A stretch of 64,000 bases of DNA from the NCBI GenBank assembly GCA_029547705.1, contig JAKPOU010000038.1, positions 16,146 through 80,145 on the forward strand. Direction: 5' to 3'. Below are positions 29,433-39,807 of this stretch, in pieces. How positions within the stretch are numbered: the first letter of the stretch is position 1; every line of letters begins with the position of its first letter. The notes under the pieces were generated by a model, which had not been told where the DNA came from, searched no databases, and was given only the letters and a program-made list of their open reading frames with translations. Both the position numbers and the translations under genes were made by a program. The stretch comes from Bacteroidota bacterium (GTDB taxonomy: Bacteria > Bacteroidota > Bacteroidia > Bacteroidales > VadinHA17).

Positions 29433-32400
29433 ATGATGAAACATCATATCAAAATAAATGACATTGTCCGGTATGTGATACCGGCAATGTTGCTGTCTTT
29501 TCTGCTGACGCACAATCTTATGGCTGACCGGATTCCGGATTATGGCATAAACCCGGGAAGCAGTATTGCCGGGCAGCAGGGAATTGTAATCACCGGCCGG
29601 GTAACTGCAGAAACTGATAACGCACTGATGCCGGGTGTCAGCATAGTTGTCAGGGGGACTCCCAGGGGTACGGTAACGAATTCTGCCGGGGAATACTCCA
29701 TTGAGGTTCCCGGAAGCGATGCCGTGCTGGTATTCTCATTCATAGGATACACTACGGAAGAGGTCACCGTGGGCAGCCAGAGAACCATCAATGTTGTCCT
29801 GAGGGAATCAGTAGAGGCACTGGAGGAAGTGGTGGTAACAGCCCTGGGTATCACCAGAAGGGAGAAATCCCTCGGATATTCCGTTGGCAGGGTGAGCGGG
29901 GAAGATCTGGCCCGGGTGGTTCAGGAGAATGCAATAAGTTCCCTTGCCGGGAAGATGACCGGCGTTCAGATCAGCTCCACAGGCGGTACCGGATCTTCGG
30001 TAAGCATGATTATCAGAGGGGCTACGTCCCTGAGCAATGATAATCAGCCTCTCTTCGTGATTGACGGAGTGCCGGTCGTAAATACCCTGAACAATATAGC
30101 AGGTTTCGGAAGCGATAACCGTGTGGATTACGGGAATGCCATCTCCGATCTTAATTCCGATGACATTGAAAGTGTTTCCGTGCTGAAGGGGCCGAGTGCC
30201 GCTGCTTTGTACGGATCGCGGGCAGGAAACGGTGTGGTAATTATTACCACCAAGTCGGGAATGAAGAGCAAGGGCATGAGAGTTACAATAAGTACCAACA
30301 ATGTGTTCGACAAGCCTTACAAGTATTTCCCCGTTCAGAAAAAGTTTGCTTCGGGCTATTTTTCATTTACACCCGAAGATCTGCCTCCGGGATATGTGAT
30401 GAAAGTCAATCCGGCCGAAGCGGCAGGCGCGGGGATTGAACTCGACAAGGAATATTTTGCTGTTAAGTGGGACAGCCCAAGGGATGCAAACGGTGTCCAG
30501 ATACCGGTGGAACTGGTCAGCCATCCAGACAACCTGCCTAATTTTGTACAGACCGGAATAACTTCCACAAATGATATATCGGTTACCAATAATACCGATA
30601 TGATGAATTACAGGATAGGAGTATCTAACATGTCAAACAGGGGAATTGTCCCGAATTCCGATCTTTTCAGGAATAATCTTACAGCCGCAACTTCCCTGAG
30701 GGTAAGGGAAAACATAACCCTGAGCTCAAATATTAACATTAACCGCTCATGGTCCAATAACAGACCGGCGGGCAACAGGGGGGCCAATCCGCTAGAATGG
30801 GCCTATAAGATACCACAGGACACAGATATAAGAGATCTGAGGAATTACTGGGAAGAAGGTCAGGAAGGCATTCAGCAGAGAACTCCCTATAACGGAATTT
30901 ACAACAACCCTTATTTCCTTGCATACGAAATAAACAACAGTTTCCTGCGCGACAGGATATTCGGAAACCTTAAGGCCGAATGGAAAATATCAAGGGATTT
31001 TACCCTTATGGGAAGATATTCCCTTGACCAGTTTTCCGAGAAACGGGAATAAAAACTGGCTCCCAGCTATACAAAGGAATCCAACAACGGCGCCTACGGC
31101 GTTCAGGATTTAACCAGCTATGAGAGGAACGCGGATGTTCTGGCAACCTATTCGAAAACCACGGATAATTTCAGCCTGTCAGCCTCTGCCGGTGGCAATG
31201 CTCTCTATAAAAAAGGAACATCTGTAAGCAGTTCATCAAAATCGGGTGCAGGCCTGACTGTTCCCAATGTTTTTACCCTGAGCAACATTAAATCCGGATC
31301 ACTCGATTACTCGAGTTACTGGTCCCAGAAGGCCATTTACAGCATATACGGCCTGATCAATTTCGGGTTCAGGGATATGATATTCCTGGATATCACAGGA
31401 CGGAACGACTGGTCCAGTACGCTGCCCCGGGAAAACTGGTCATATTTCTACCCCTCTGCTTCACTGAGTATTATAGTAAATGAAATGCTGAACATGGGTG
31501 GCGGAGTGGAGCTTTTCAAGATAAGAGGCGGCTGGGCCAAGGTGGGTAACGACACCGATCCGTATCAGCTGTTCAGTACTTACGGAAATGCCGGTCAGTG
31601 GGGGGATGCAACCCGCCTGACAAAATCGGGACAGATACTTAACCCCAACCTGAAACCCGAGGAAGCTGTTTCCAGGGAAGCCGGCCTGGACCTGAACCTT
31701 TTCAGAAACAGGATAAGGTTTGAAGGAACCTACTATGTCGTGGAGAACCGTAACCAGATAATCAGGAATATTCCCGTGGCCAGTTCCACAGGATCAGATA
31801 ATGTGAATATAAATGCCGGACTTATAAGAAGCAAGGGCTGGGAATTCATGCTGGGCGGTACTCTTCTGAAAACTCCCGGCTGGTACTGGGATGTAAGTGC
31901 CAATTTTTCAAGGAACAGGACAAGGGTAATTGAAATAGCAGAGGGAATTGATGTCATTAAGTTCTGGGAAGATGCCAGGGGAGGAGCCTGGTCCTACGTG
32001 GGGGATGAAATAGGCGCAATTTATGATGCCGAGGTTATTACCGTGACCGATAAAAATTCACCCTACTATGGTTACCCGATACTTGATGAAGGTGACCTGG
32101 AATGGGGAGCAGTCGAGATGCGATATACCAAAAACAAGATAGGAAACTATAATCCCAGATTCATAATGGGATTCCGGAGCTCTCTTTCCTATAAGGCATT
32201 CTCCCTGAATATGACTGTCGACTGGAGGAACGGGGGCCAGTTCATTTCCCAGACGCAAAGATACATGGCTGAGGACGGGAGTTCCCAGATCTGGCTCGAT
32301 AACCTTATCCATCCCGGGGGAAGGACGGGCAGAGAACTGCGTGACTGGCTCGTTCAGAATGAGGACAAGTACATCAGGAACGGGTTCCATGTTGTCGGCG

Positions 32401-32882
32401 GACCGACTAAGGAATACGGGGGCTTCCGTGAAAATTTCAGCGGCGTATATGTAAATGACGGAATATTTGTTCCGGGTGTATGGGCGAAGGATGACGGTGA
32501 GGGAGGTGTGACCTATATTGAGAATCTGGGAGAAGACGGGACAGTGATAGTACCCTATGTGGTAAGCTATCCGTGGGGATTCGCCAAACCTTCCATGTTT
32601 GATTCCGACTGTGTGAAGCTGAGGGAAATCTCTTTGAGCTACAGTGTTCCGCGGGACGTTGTAAACAGGCTCCGCTTCATCCATGACATTGCCCTGTCGC
32701 TTTACAGCCGCAATATTATACTCTGGACAAAAGCCAAATCCGGAATTGATCCGGAAAGGGCATTTCAGGCAGAAAGCTCAACAGGTGGCACCAGGGGAAC
32801 ACAATTCAAGCAGGGTATTGAAAGATTCAATCTGGAACCCTGGGTAATCCCGGTGGGAATAAAACTGGACATAACATTCTGA
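29433..32882 (+). pseudogene. SusC/RagA family TonB-dependent receptor with an in-frame stop
   Basis: The frame encodes a complete 1149-position SusC-type receptor except for one TAA at 31050-31052 (codon 540). It has a signal peptide, a carboxypeptidase-regulatory-like domain (about residues 48-135), the TonB box region LEEVVVTALGI, a plug domain (VQISSTGGTGSSVSMIIRG, DGVPVVN), a long barrel and an end strand KLDITF. The frame after the stop is the same and contains no other stop, and the translated sequence (KLAPSYTKESNNGAYG onward) is normal SusC. Such receptors import glycans with their SusD partner. The stop may be a recent mutation, a sequencing error or a read-through site. If terminated, the product would lack most of the barrel. 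Confidence 0.85.
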
Positions 32883-32963
32883 TTAAAAACAGAAATTATG
32901 AAACCCGCAGGATAATCTGTAATAACGCGGGTTTCACCATACCATTAGAATTAAAATCATATT

Positions 32964-34619
32964 ATGATGAAAGCAATAAAACATAAAATCTCAGCGCTCC
33001 TGACAGTCCTGCTTCTGATGTTTATTTCCTGCCAGAATCTCGAAGAGCTCAACATAAACCCAAATGGTGTTGATCCGGCAAATGCCCGGCCCTTTTTACT
33101 GATGGCTACCGTGCTGACCCAGACCGGTCAGAATGTGGTGGGACTGGGTTTTGGCGATCTGGCCGGCGTTATGCAGCATACCCAGAAGGACGGATGGGCC
33201 GGAGGCCATAATTCCTACGACTGGTCAGATCAGAACTGGAGCAGTTTCTACGGGATATTGAGAAATGCCGAGGAGATCCTGAAAAAGTCCGAAAGTGACG
33301 GACTTGAATTCTACAAGGGTGTTGCACTGATAATCAAGGCTTACAATTATGGAATGATCACAGACCTGTGGGGTGATGCCCCCTTCTCCGAGGCATTGAA
33401 GGGGGAGGCAGGGAATCTGAAACCCTCATACGACTCCCAGAAGGATATTTATACGGGTATTCTCGCCTGGCTTGAGACTGCAAATACATTGCTGTCAAAA
33501 GACCAGAACTCTTATCCGGACATCAATACCACCCAGGATGTCATGTACGGCGGTTCGGTCAGCAATTGGAGAAAATTTGCCAATTCACTTGCACTTCGCT
33601 ATTATATGAGGATTTCCTCGAAAGAACCTTCGGTTGCAAGAACGGGAATAGAAAAGATTGCCGCTGATCCGGAAAAATATCCGCTGATTCTTGATGCCAG
33701 GGATGACGCAAATATAGCCTATGTAGGGAACAGCACCTCAGACTCGTGGCCGTGCAACACCACTTTTGACGTCAGCGAGTCAAACTGGAGAAGACTTAAA
33801 ATGTGTTCAACCCTTGTTGAAAAGCTTCAGGAACTCAATGATCCGAGACTTGCCCTCTGGGCCAGTAAAATTGCTGTTCCCCTGGTTCTTGATCCGGACA
33901 GGCCTGACGATTTTGATGAAATAATTGATGGCAGGCGGGTCATAGCTCAGAATATTGCCGATACCTATGAGGCAACCTATGACGTTCTCCTCAACCTCGA
34001 TCCGGAATATGTGGGACTTCCCCCGGCATGGTCAATACTGCCGCAGGCATACAATCTATGTCCCAATCTTGAACAGGCCCCGCTGAATCCGCATGCCTCA
34101 CATCTCAGCAACATGTATAAGCAGGCAGCCGGACCACATCTGAAGGCACGCCTCCTTTCGGCCGCGGAGGTCAATTTCATTCTTGCCGAGGCTGCGCTGA
34201 ACGGATGGGCTGCAGGCGGCTCTGCAAAGGATTATTATGAAGCCGGCATAAGAGCCTCCCTGGATGCATGGGAGCTTACAGGATCATATCAGGCTTATAT
34301 CACTGAAGACGGGGTTGCCTGGGACGGAACCCAGGGCCAGCTGATGGGGCAGAAATGGATTGCAGGCTGGACGGCAGCGGCGGAATCCTGGTTTGACTAC
34401 AGAAGAACCGGCTATCCCGAACTGTTGCCGGGAAAGATAGTGAAAAGGAGTGCTATCCCCCTGCGGTTTTATTACGGGACAAACGAATTGCTGTATAACG
34501 CGGAAAAAGCAGAAGCTGCCATTGAGAGACTTGAAACCACAAGTTTTTCATCAACCGACGGGAAAAACAGCCCGTGGTCAAAGTCGTGGCTGCTTCAGGG
34601 TACCGGAAAACCATGGTGA
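32964..34619 (+). CDS. SusD/RagB family nutrient-binding lipoprotein
   Basis: This 551-residue lipoprotein (lipobox LMFISC) has the SusD-like N-terminus NLEELNINPNGVDPANARP and the helical TPR core with AYNYGMITDLWGDAPFSEAL. It has an exposed glycan- or peptide-binding face with many aromatics, and the family C-terminal end GTGKPW. The pattern fits the SusD_like_2 branch, often linked to peptide or mixed nutrients rather than to starch. It caps the SusC partner encoded 81 bases upstream. It is intact, so only the receptor half is broken. Start could be either of two adjacent ATG codons. Confidence 0.9.
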   Translation: MMKAIKHKISALLTVLLLMFISCQNLEELNINPNGVDPANARPFLLMATVLTQTGQNVVGLGFGDLAGVMQHTQKDGWAGGHNSYDWSDQNWSSFYGILRNAEEILKKSESDGLEFYKGVALIIKAYNYGMITDLWGDAPFSEALKGEAGNLKPSYDSQKDIYTGILAWLETANTLLSKDQNSYPDINTTQDVMYGGSVSNWRKFANSLALRYYMRISSKEPSVARTGIEKIAADPEKYPLILDARDDANIAYVGNSTSDSWPCNTTFDVSESNWRRLKMCSTLVEKLQELNDPRLALWASKIAVPLVLDPDRPDDFDEIIDGRRVIAQNIADTYEATYDVLLNLDPEYVGLPPAWSILPQAYNLCPNLEQAPLNPHASHLSNMYKQAAGPHLKARLLSAAEVNFILAEAALNGWAAGGSAKDYYEAGIRASLDAWELTGSYQAYITEDGVAWDGTQGQLMGQKWIAGWTAAAESWFDYRRTGYPELLPGKIVKRSAIPLRFYYGTNELLYNAEKAEAAIERLETTSFSSTDGKNSPWSKSWLLQGTGKPW

Positions 34620-34725
34620 CCGGATAATATGTTAATGCCCCGCGGACAGAAGGATGCTTTTGGCCTGATTCTGCCTGCAGGGCTGCAGACCTCCGGACTT
34701 CTGACTTCCGGATCTCCTGACCGGA

Positions 34726-35742
34726 TTATTTGAGATACTGAAGGAAAAAGTCATTCATTTTTTCCTGGCAGTAAATATTTACCCTCTGAACAATATCCAT
34801 GGTATGGGGCCAGCCGGGGATACGGTGGTAAACACAGGGTACTCCTGCCGAATCGAGCAGTTCCCTGAAACGGTCCGACTGGCTTACGGGAACAAGACGG
34901 TCGGATGTGCCGTGAAAAATCAGTGTGGGAGGATCATTCCCGTCAATATAACTGACCGGTGATGCTTCCCTGAAAATATCCGGATTTTCATCCCAGCTGC
35001 TGTTCAGGAATGATGTCACAAGCCTGTGGTTGCGGGCATATTCCGTTGTGAGATCCACCGGTCCGTAAATGTCGGCCACAGCCTTTATCTTCCCCCTGGT
35101 TTTTTGTCCGGGAATTGTGTCATGAAGAACAGCGGGTTTCCATCCGTAGGCTGCGAGCAGTGCCAGATGAGCTCCGGCTGAACCCCCGGCCAGAGCCATA
35201 CGCGAAGTATCATAACCGTATTGGTCACCGTTGGAATGGAACCATATTACCGCATCGGCTATATCTTCTACGCAGGCCGGATAGGGAGCGTCCCTGAGCA
35301 GCCTGTAGGATACAGTCGCCGTAACATATCCCTTTCGGGCCAAGCCAATAAGATAAGGCAGATAATCTGATCTTTTGCCGCTTCTCCATGAGCCTCCGTG
35401 TATAAAAGCAATAAGCGGGGCAGGGCCCGGGGAATTTTTATCCCGGTAAATATCCAGCTGCAGGGACCTGCCATTGATATTTTTGTATTCAATATCCCTG
35501 AATTCCTCAATGTTTTCCGGAATTTCAGGCCCCAGGTCCATCAGCTTTTCAACACCCAGCCATACTGCAGCATAAGTTGCCGGAGTAAAAAAATAACCCG
35601 CCGGCGGCTTTCCCGGACTAAGAGATGACCAAAGCCGTGGAAGGCTCATCCAAAGAACAAAAACCACTATAACTGCTGCCAGAGCCAGCAGGCCTGACCT
35701 GACAATACGTTTAAGCAGGCTGTATTTACTACGGATCGCCAT
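34726..35742 (-). CDS. Alpha/beta hydrolase, membrane-anchored esterase
   Basis: This 338-residue protein has an N-terminal membrane segment (ALAAVIVVFVLWMSLP). The hydrolase core of the BD-FAE/esterase-lipase type follows: the oxyanion segment IHGGSWRSGK, the nucleophile elbow GGSAGAHLALLA, Asp in HGTSDRLVPVSQSD and the final His in GWPHTMDIV. It should act in the periplasm on esters such as acetylated or feruloylated sugars. It starts four bases after the ceramidase-like gene and is the last of a four-gene run. Confidence 0.85.
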   Translation of the reverse strand: MAIRSKYSLLKRIVRSGLLALAAVIVVFVLWMSLPRLWSSLSPGKPPAGYFFTPATYAAVWLGVEKLMDLGPEIPENIEEFRDIEYKNINGRSLQLDIYRDKNSPGPAPLIAFIHGGSWRSGKRSDYLPYLIGLARKGYVTATVSYRLLRDAPYPACVEDIADAVIWFHSNGDQYGYDTSRMALAGGSAGAHLALLAAYGWKPAVLHDTIPGQKTRGKIKAVADIYGPVDLTTEYARNHRLVTSFLNSSWDENPDIFREASPVSYIDGNDPPTLIFHGTSDRLVPVSQSDRFRELLDSAGVPCVYHRIPGWPHTMDIVQRVNIYCQEKMNDFFLQYLK

Positions 35743-35745
35743 AAG

Positions 35746-37401
35746 TCAGCGGTTCAGCTCCCGGAGCATTTCCTTAAGGTTTTCATGCAATATCCCTGCC
35801 GTTTCCGGCCCGAGGGAGTTCTCCTCACCGTAAGGCGGGCTATTCCTGCCGTAGGTGTAGGGTGATTTCACATCCCACTGACTTTTTGGAATAACGTAGC
35901 CTATTTCATCATTTGCCAGGCCGAAAAAGAATTTGAACCTTCCCGGCATCATTTCTCTAACCGGAGGCAGCTCCGCCGGCCCGGTGGAAAAGTCATTCCC
36001 CTCCGGAGCTTCAATACCTCCGTTGACAATTTCAGGATATACTTCCCCCGGCATGGTGGCAAATGACAGCGGACCTATTTTAAAAACCGCCAGTTCGGTT
36101 CGCATTTTCATCCACCCGGTCATGCCACGGTCAAGGATTCCCAGCATCGTTCCCAGTCTGAACAATTTATTCCTGACGGGAAGGATTACCGTTCTGGCAA
36201 CAAGTGAAAGAGTGGCGGAATCTATCCTTGCGGCAGGATTTTGCATGGCCTTCAGTGCCAGAAGGGCAACCTGCTTTCCCTGGGCTTCGGCTTTCGCAAA
36301 TGAGGGCTCTGAATATTCAGTATCCGAAAACGGGTCTTTTACACTCAGACTCGGATGTGTGGTCATCAGTCCTCCTATTGCACCGTTTACATATATGGCC
36401 GTCCCCCCCGTGCCTTCCATACCCTGATTGCCACCTCCGGAAACAGTTTCTTCCGTTCCTATGCCGGCAAGGCTGCTGCCCCGGGAAAATCCGGCTTCTG
36501 TTCTTTCTCCGTCAGTGCTGCCATTTCTGAAAACACCCTTTTCCACACCTTCCCTGACGAAATGAGGGAAATCAGAGGTAATCAGGAGATTATTTCCCCA
36601 CAGTGTTTCCGGATGATCCGCCCAGGATATGACTGAACCCAGGGTACTTCCGTTTTCTGCGTCAAGCACTTTGATGCAGCGGAGCCCGGAATCATATACA
36701 TCGGGTTTCCTTGTGTCGGTTACCAGGTGCTCAGCACCTGTCAGATCTTCCGATACCTCCAGGTATGCAGGGCGCAGACTTTCTGTTGCGGCAATCACCG
36801 ATTCCACTATACGCCTCTTTACATATTCCTTATATTTCCCGTCCACTCCGCTTTTCAGGGGTGATTTTCCCCAAAGTCCCAGCATGTCAGGACCTTCATG
36901 TGTATGGGTGGAAATGATTATTGTGTATGTAATGCCGGCATCCTCAGGTATCCTGCTTCTGACATCTATAACGTCATTGTTCATGAAACCTATCAGATCC
37001 AGAACAACTATTGCCAGCCTGGATTTCCCGTCATCCAGTATCATGGTTCTGGCCCAGAGGTCGTCATGCACTCCGTTTGCCGCCCTTTTGTTACCGAATC
37101 CTGCAATCCAGACGGGATCGAAAACGCCGTTTCCGTTGCCATCAGTAAAGGTATCCCCCCTGCGGGGTTCGTACTTTGCATTGTTATCTGCATCAGTCCA
37201 GCGGTCAGGAACCTCCGGAGTGATGCTGACAGCAGAAAAACCTGCTTTAAGCGCGGACACTTTTCCCCCGTGTATTTCAATATCCGCCCTGTAGCCCGGA
37301 TTATGGTCCTTCATGTTTTTAAAAGACAAGACAATTATGGCCAGAATTACTGCAAGCAGGGCAATTCCTGCTGCCTTGAATATGATCTTCAGCCTTTTCA
37401 T
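35746..37401 (-). CDS. Neutral/alkaline ceramidase-like hydrolase, membrane-anchored
   Basis: The start at 37401 (MKRLKIIFKAAGIALLAV) opens a membrane anchor; a longer in-frame ATG at 37431 would overlap the previous gene. The 551-residue protein has the neutral ceramidase N-terminal domain with the metal-site motif STHTHEGPDMLG near residue 160. Ceramidases release fatty acid from ceramide, and Bacteroidota often make sphingolipids. An unusual Asp/Asn-rich stretch near residues 65-95 (TDADNNAKYEPRRGD, TDGNGNGVFDP) resembles calcium-binding repeats and is not a core ceramidase feature. It is shorter than full ceramidases of about 650 residues, so the activity is uncertain. Confidence 0.72.
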   Translation of the reverse strand: MKRLKIIFKAAGIALLAVILAIIVLSFKNMKDHNPGYRADIEIHGGKVSALKAGFSAVSITPEVPDRWTDADNNAKYEPRRGDTFTDGNGNGVFDPVWIAGFGNKRAANGVHDDLWARTMILDDGKSRLAIVVLDLIGFMNNDVIDVRSRIPEDAGITYTIIISTHTHEGPDMLGLWGKSPLKSGVDGKYKEYVKRRIVESVIAATESLRPAYLEVSEDLTGAEHLVTDTRKPDVYDSGLRCIKVLDAENGSTLGSVISWADHPETLWGNNLLITSDFPHFVREGVEKGVFRNGSTDGERTEAGFSRGSSLAGIGTEETVSGGGNQGMEGTGGTAIYVNGAIGGLMTTHPSLSVKDPFSDTEYSEPSFAKAEAQGKQVALLALKAMQNPAARIDSATLSLVARTVILPVRNKLFRLGTMLGILDRGMTGWMKMRTELAVFKIGPLSFATMPGEVYPEIVNGGIEAPEGNDFSTGPAELPPVREMMPGRFKFFFGLANDEIGYVIPKSQWDVKSPYTYGRNSPPYGEENSLGPETAGILHENLKEMLRELNR

Positions 37402-37415
37402 CTGATATTCCTGTT

Positions 37416-38543
37416 TTATAGAGGTTTGCAAGTTTTCATGAATTGCTGGACCAGTCTTTCCATTTCCCTTGGTGTATTCAGCTGGCTGAAAAACTGATCG
37501 AGAAAACCGGTAATATCTTTTTTGGCCCTCTGGTCAAGATACGGGAAATCGTTGACCACAGAATAAAAATTTTCCTTAAGAACCCTGAATTCCTCCAGGG
37601 CGTGAATAAATTCCTCCCTGGTCCTGCACAAGCCGCTGTATAATCTGTCCCTGTTTGAGCTGATTCCCATTTTTTCATCGGGGAAACCGTAGGAGGGATT
37701 TACAATTCCTGTGAGATCAAAATCATAGGGAACCGTAATGCCCTTCCCTGAGGAAGCATGACCGGGAGGTATTATGACTGCAATATTATGAAGACCCGGT
37801 ACTGACCAGTCCCATTGTGAAATCATATAAAAGAAAATTGCCACCCTGTCCATATTTGAAGGGACTATCATTTTTTGTGTGAGACTGGCTGACTTAACCA
37901 GGGCTGATCCGGTTCTGAGGGCCATTATCTCATCAGGTTCAATGAAAAAGCCATATTGCTCAATTGTTTTCCTCGTCCTGGCTGCATCGATGTAGCTCAT
38001 TCTTAACAGTCTTACCCTGAATGATGTATCAGTAAGGACATTATAAAGTTTATATACAAGGTATTCGCGGAGAACATTCTCATCGGATATTTTTCCCGGC
38101 TGGCAATGTGTCACCAGTTTCAGCTTATTAATCTTACCGGTATCGGAGTAAGCCGGAAGCTGTTTTTTGAAATTGACCATTACCGGGGGGAAACTGCATA
38201 CTTCCCGGCGGTACTGCCCCCTGGGCCTGATTCTGACTTTCCTGGCAACAGTGTCAGTGTCAGATATGCGTATTGCCAGTACCGCTTGCTGATATCCCGT
38301 TTTTGGATGCTTCCTGAGAAATGTTTTCAGATCAAACTCAAGGCTGACGTCAAGAAGCTCCTCGCTTTCAAAAAGTGCAAATTCATTTTTCAGGTTAAGC
38401 CTGTCCTTTGCCCCTGAAGCAGCCCCTTGCTCCTGGCCATGTGACAGTGAGAGGGGAGCAACCAGAAGGAGAAGCCGGAGTGCTGACGCCGGAAGCAGTC
38501 TTCCTGCTGAACTAAGTTTACTGTTCTTTACCCGAGTTTTCAC
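37416..38543 (-). CDS. Secreted CotH-kinase-like protein
   Basis: This 375-residue protein has a signal peptide ending LSHGQ. The segments RIRPRGQYRREVC, VLREYLVYKLYNVL, SQWDWSVPGLHNIAV and VPYDFDLTG follow the order seen in CotH-type protein kinases (RGN-like start, N-lobe helix, DW...N loop, PWDLD-like acidic motif), but the match is distant. CotH phosphorylates spore-coat proteins in Bacillus; Bacteroidota homologues are uncharacterised. The gene overlaps the upstream PfkB gene by 26 bases and precedes the ceramidase-like gene, so it is probably co-transcribed. Confidence 0.5.
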   Translation of the reverse strand: MKTRVKNSKLSSAGRLLPASALRLLLLVAPLSLSHGQEQGAASGAKDRLNLKNEFALFESEELLDVSLEFDLKTFLRKHPKTGYQQAVLAIRISDTDTVARKVRIRPRGQYRREVCSFPPVMVNFKKQLPAYSDTGKINKLKLVTHCQPGKISDENVLREYLVYKLYNVLTDTSFRVRLLRMSYIDAARTRKTIEQYGFFIEPDEIMALRTGSALVKSASLTQKMIVPSNMDRVAIFFYMISQWDWSVPGLHNIAVIIPPGHASSGKGITVPYDFDLTGIVNPSYGFPDEKMGISSNRDRLYSGLCRTREEFIHALEEFRVLKENFYSVVNDFPYLDQRAKKDITGFLDQFFSQLNTPREMERLVQQFMKTCKPL

Positions 38544-39519
38544 CGCTTAAAACTGAAATGTATTTTCGTATGGAAGGCCATTTTTCGCCGGGGATCTTTG
38601 TACCTACTGTTTCTATCACATTTCCTGCCATTACGGACCCGAGGACCCCGCATTTTTCGAGACCGAGATTTTTTGCAAAGCCGTACAGGAATCCGCAGGC
38701 ATAAAGATCGCCTGCTCCCGTTGTATCCTCACATTTTACGGGAAGCGGATCCACTTTGATTATTTCATCATTTTGCCTGAGCCATGAACCGGCCGGACCT
38801 GTCTTCACAACTGAAATCATTGTGTACCCGGCCATTTCCGCGAGTGCCTCCACGGGTTCAAGTCCTGTAAAAACCCTTGCTTCATCTTCATTGGCAAAGA
38901 GAATATCAACATAATCCTTCACAATGGTCCTGAATTCATTCAGATAGCTTTCAACCACATTGTAGCTTGCCAGGTCAAGGGCGATTGTCATATTCTGCTC
39001 GCGGGCGATCCTGCAGGCAGTCTCCACAAGCCGGAAATCGCTTATGAGATAACCTTCTATGTAAAGGATGTCGAATTTTTTAAATATTTCAGGATCCAGA
39101 TCTGCGGCGTTAAATTCCACTGCAGCCCCGAGATGGGTGGCGAAAGTCCTTTCACTGTCCCCTGAGACAAGGGTAATGGCTGTTCCTGTGGGAGAATCAT
39201 GCCTCGACAGGTAGGTCATCACACCTGCCTTTTTCATTTCGTTTTCGAAAATATCTCCTGTTTCATCCCGGCCGACAGAACCAATGAATCCGGCCCCGGC
39301 ACCCAGCATCGCCAGTCCGTGAATGGTATTTGCAATTGAGCCTCCTTGAGAGAGTTTTTTTTGAAAATTTTTTGTTTCAGCCTTTATTCTTTCTGATCCT
39401 GATGCATCTACAAGCTGCATGCTGCCTTTCGGAAGTGAAAATTCAGCCAGGATATCATCGTCATTTATCAGTGTCATTATATCTACAAGGGCGTTGCCGA
39501 TACCAAGGATTTTCTTCAT
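38518..39519 (-). CDS. PfkB family carbohydrate/nucleoside kinase (adenosine kinase-like)
   Basis: The start at 39519 (MKKILGIGNALVDIMT) is preferred because the 12 residues before it lie outside the family. The 333-residue protein has the PfkB substrate lobe (GGSIANTIHGLAMLG), an adenosine kinase-like centre and the anion-hole/catalytic motif DTTGAGDLYACGFL. It phosphorylates a sugar or nucleoside with ATP. Length and the GNALVDI start favour the adenosine kinase-like branch common in Bacteroidota. It leads the CotH-ceramidase-esterase run, with which it has no obvious metabolic link. Confidence 0.85.
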   Translation of the reverse strand: MKKILGIGNALVDIMTLINDDDILAEFSLPKGSMQLVDASGSERIKAETKNFQKKLSQGGSIANTIHGLAMLGAGAGFIGSVGRDETGDIFENEMKKAGVMTYLSRHDSPTGTAITLVSGDSERTFATHLGAAVEFNAADLDPEIFKKFDILYIEGYLISDFRLVETACRIAREQNMTIALDLASYNVVESYLNEFRTIVKDYVDILFANEDEARVFTGLEPVEALAEMAGYTMISVVKTGPAGSWLRQNDEIIKVDPLPVKCEDTTGAGDLYACGFLYGFAKNLGLEKCGVLGSVMAGNVIETVGTKIPGEKWPSIRKYISVLSGENSGKEQ

Positions 39520-39542
39520 AATTAAAAATTTGCTTAAAGATA

Positions 39543-39573
39543 TTGTTAAATTCACTAAAAGCCCTTATTTTTG
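39543..39573 (+). promoter_or_regulatory. Promoter of tRNA-Asn
   Basis: A TTG at 39543-39545 and TATTTTTG at 39566-39573 are spaced 20 bases apart, fitting the -33/-7 Bacteroidota promoter. It lies about 35 bases before the mature tRNA 5' end. Confidence 0.65.
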
Positions 39574-39607
39574 GAGCGCTGGTTAAAAAATGGCAATCAG
39601 CAAAAAT

Positions 39608-39681
39608 TCCTCAGTAGCTCAGACGGTTAGAGCGGCGGACTGTTAATCCGTAGGTCGCAGGTTCGATCCCTGCCTGGGGAG
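39608..39681 (+). tRNA. tRNA-Asn (GTT anticodon)
   Basis: A 74-base cloverleaf is formed. The acceptor stem is TCCTCAG with CTGGGGA (one G-T pair). The D arm contains AGCTCAGACGGTTAGAGC. The anticodon loop has GTT at 39642-39644, and the T arm is GCAGG TTCGATC CCTGC. The discriminator is G and CCA is not encoded. It is preceded by a matching promoter and stands alone. Confidence 0.95.
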
Positions 39682-39807
39682 CAAAACCCGGGAAAATCAG
39701 ATAAATATAACGGCATCATAGCTTTGGGTTCCATCCCGGGCGCGGAGCCTCATGCAGGTACCCCGAATTATCCGTGAAGCCGTCATCCGGAGCCATTTCC
39801 CCCTGTA

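Noticed and set aside
31050..31052. Frameshift in the SusC gene
   Set aside because: The two halves are in the same reading frame, separated by 1944 bases between their first ATGs, a multiple of three. The defect is a single nonsense codon, not a shift.
36629..37294. 221-codon plus-strand frame
   Set aside because: It is antisense to the ceramidase-like gene and is Ser/Pro-rich in the way that shadow frames are.
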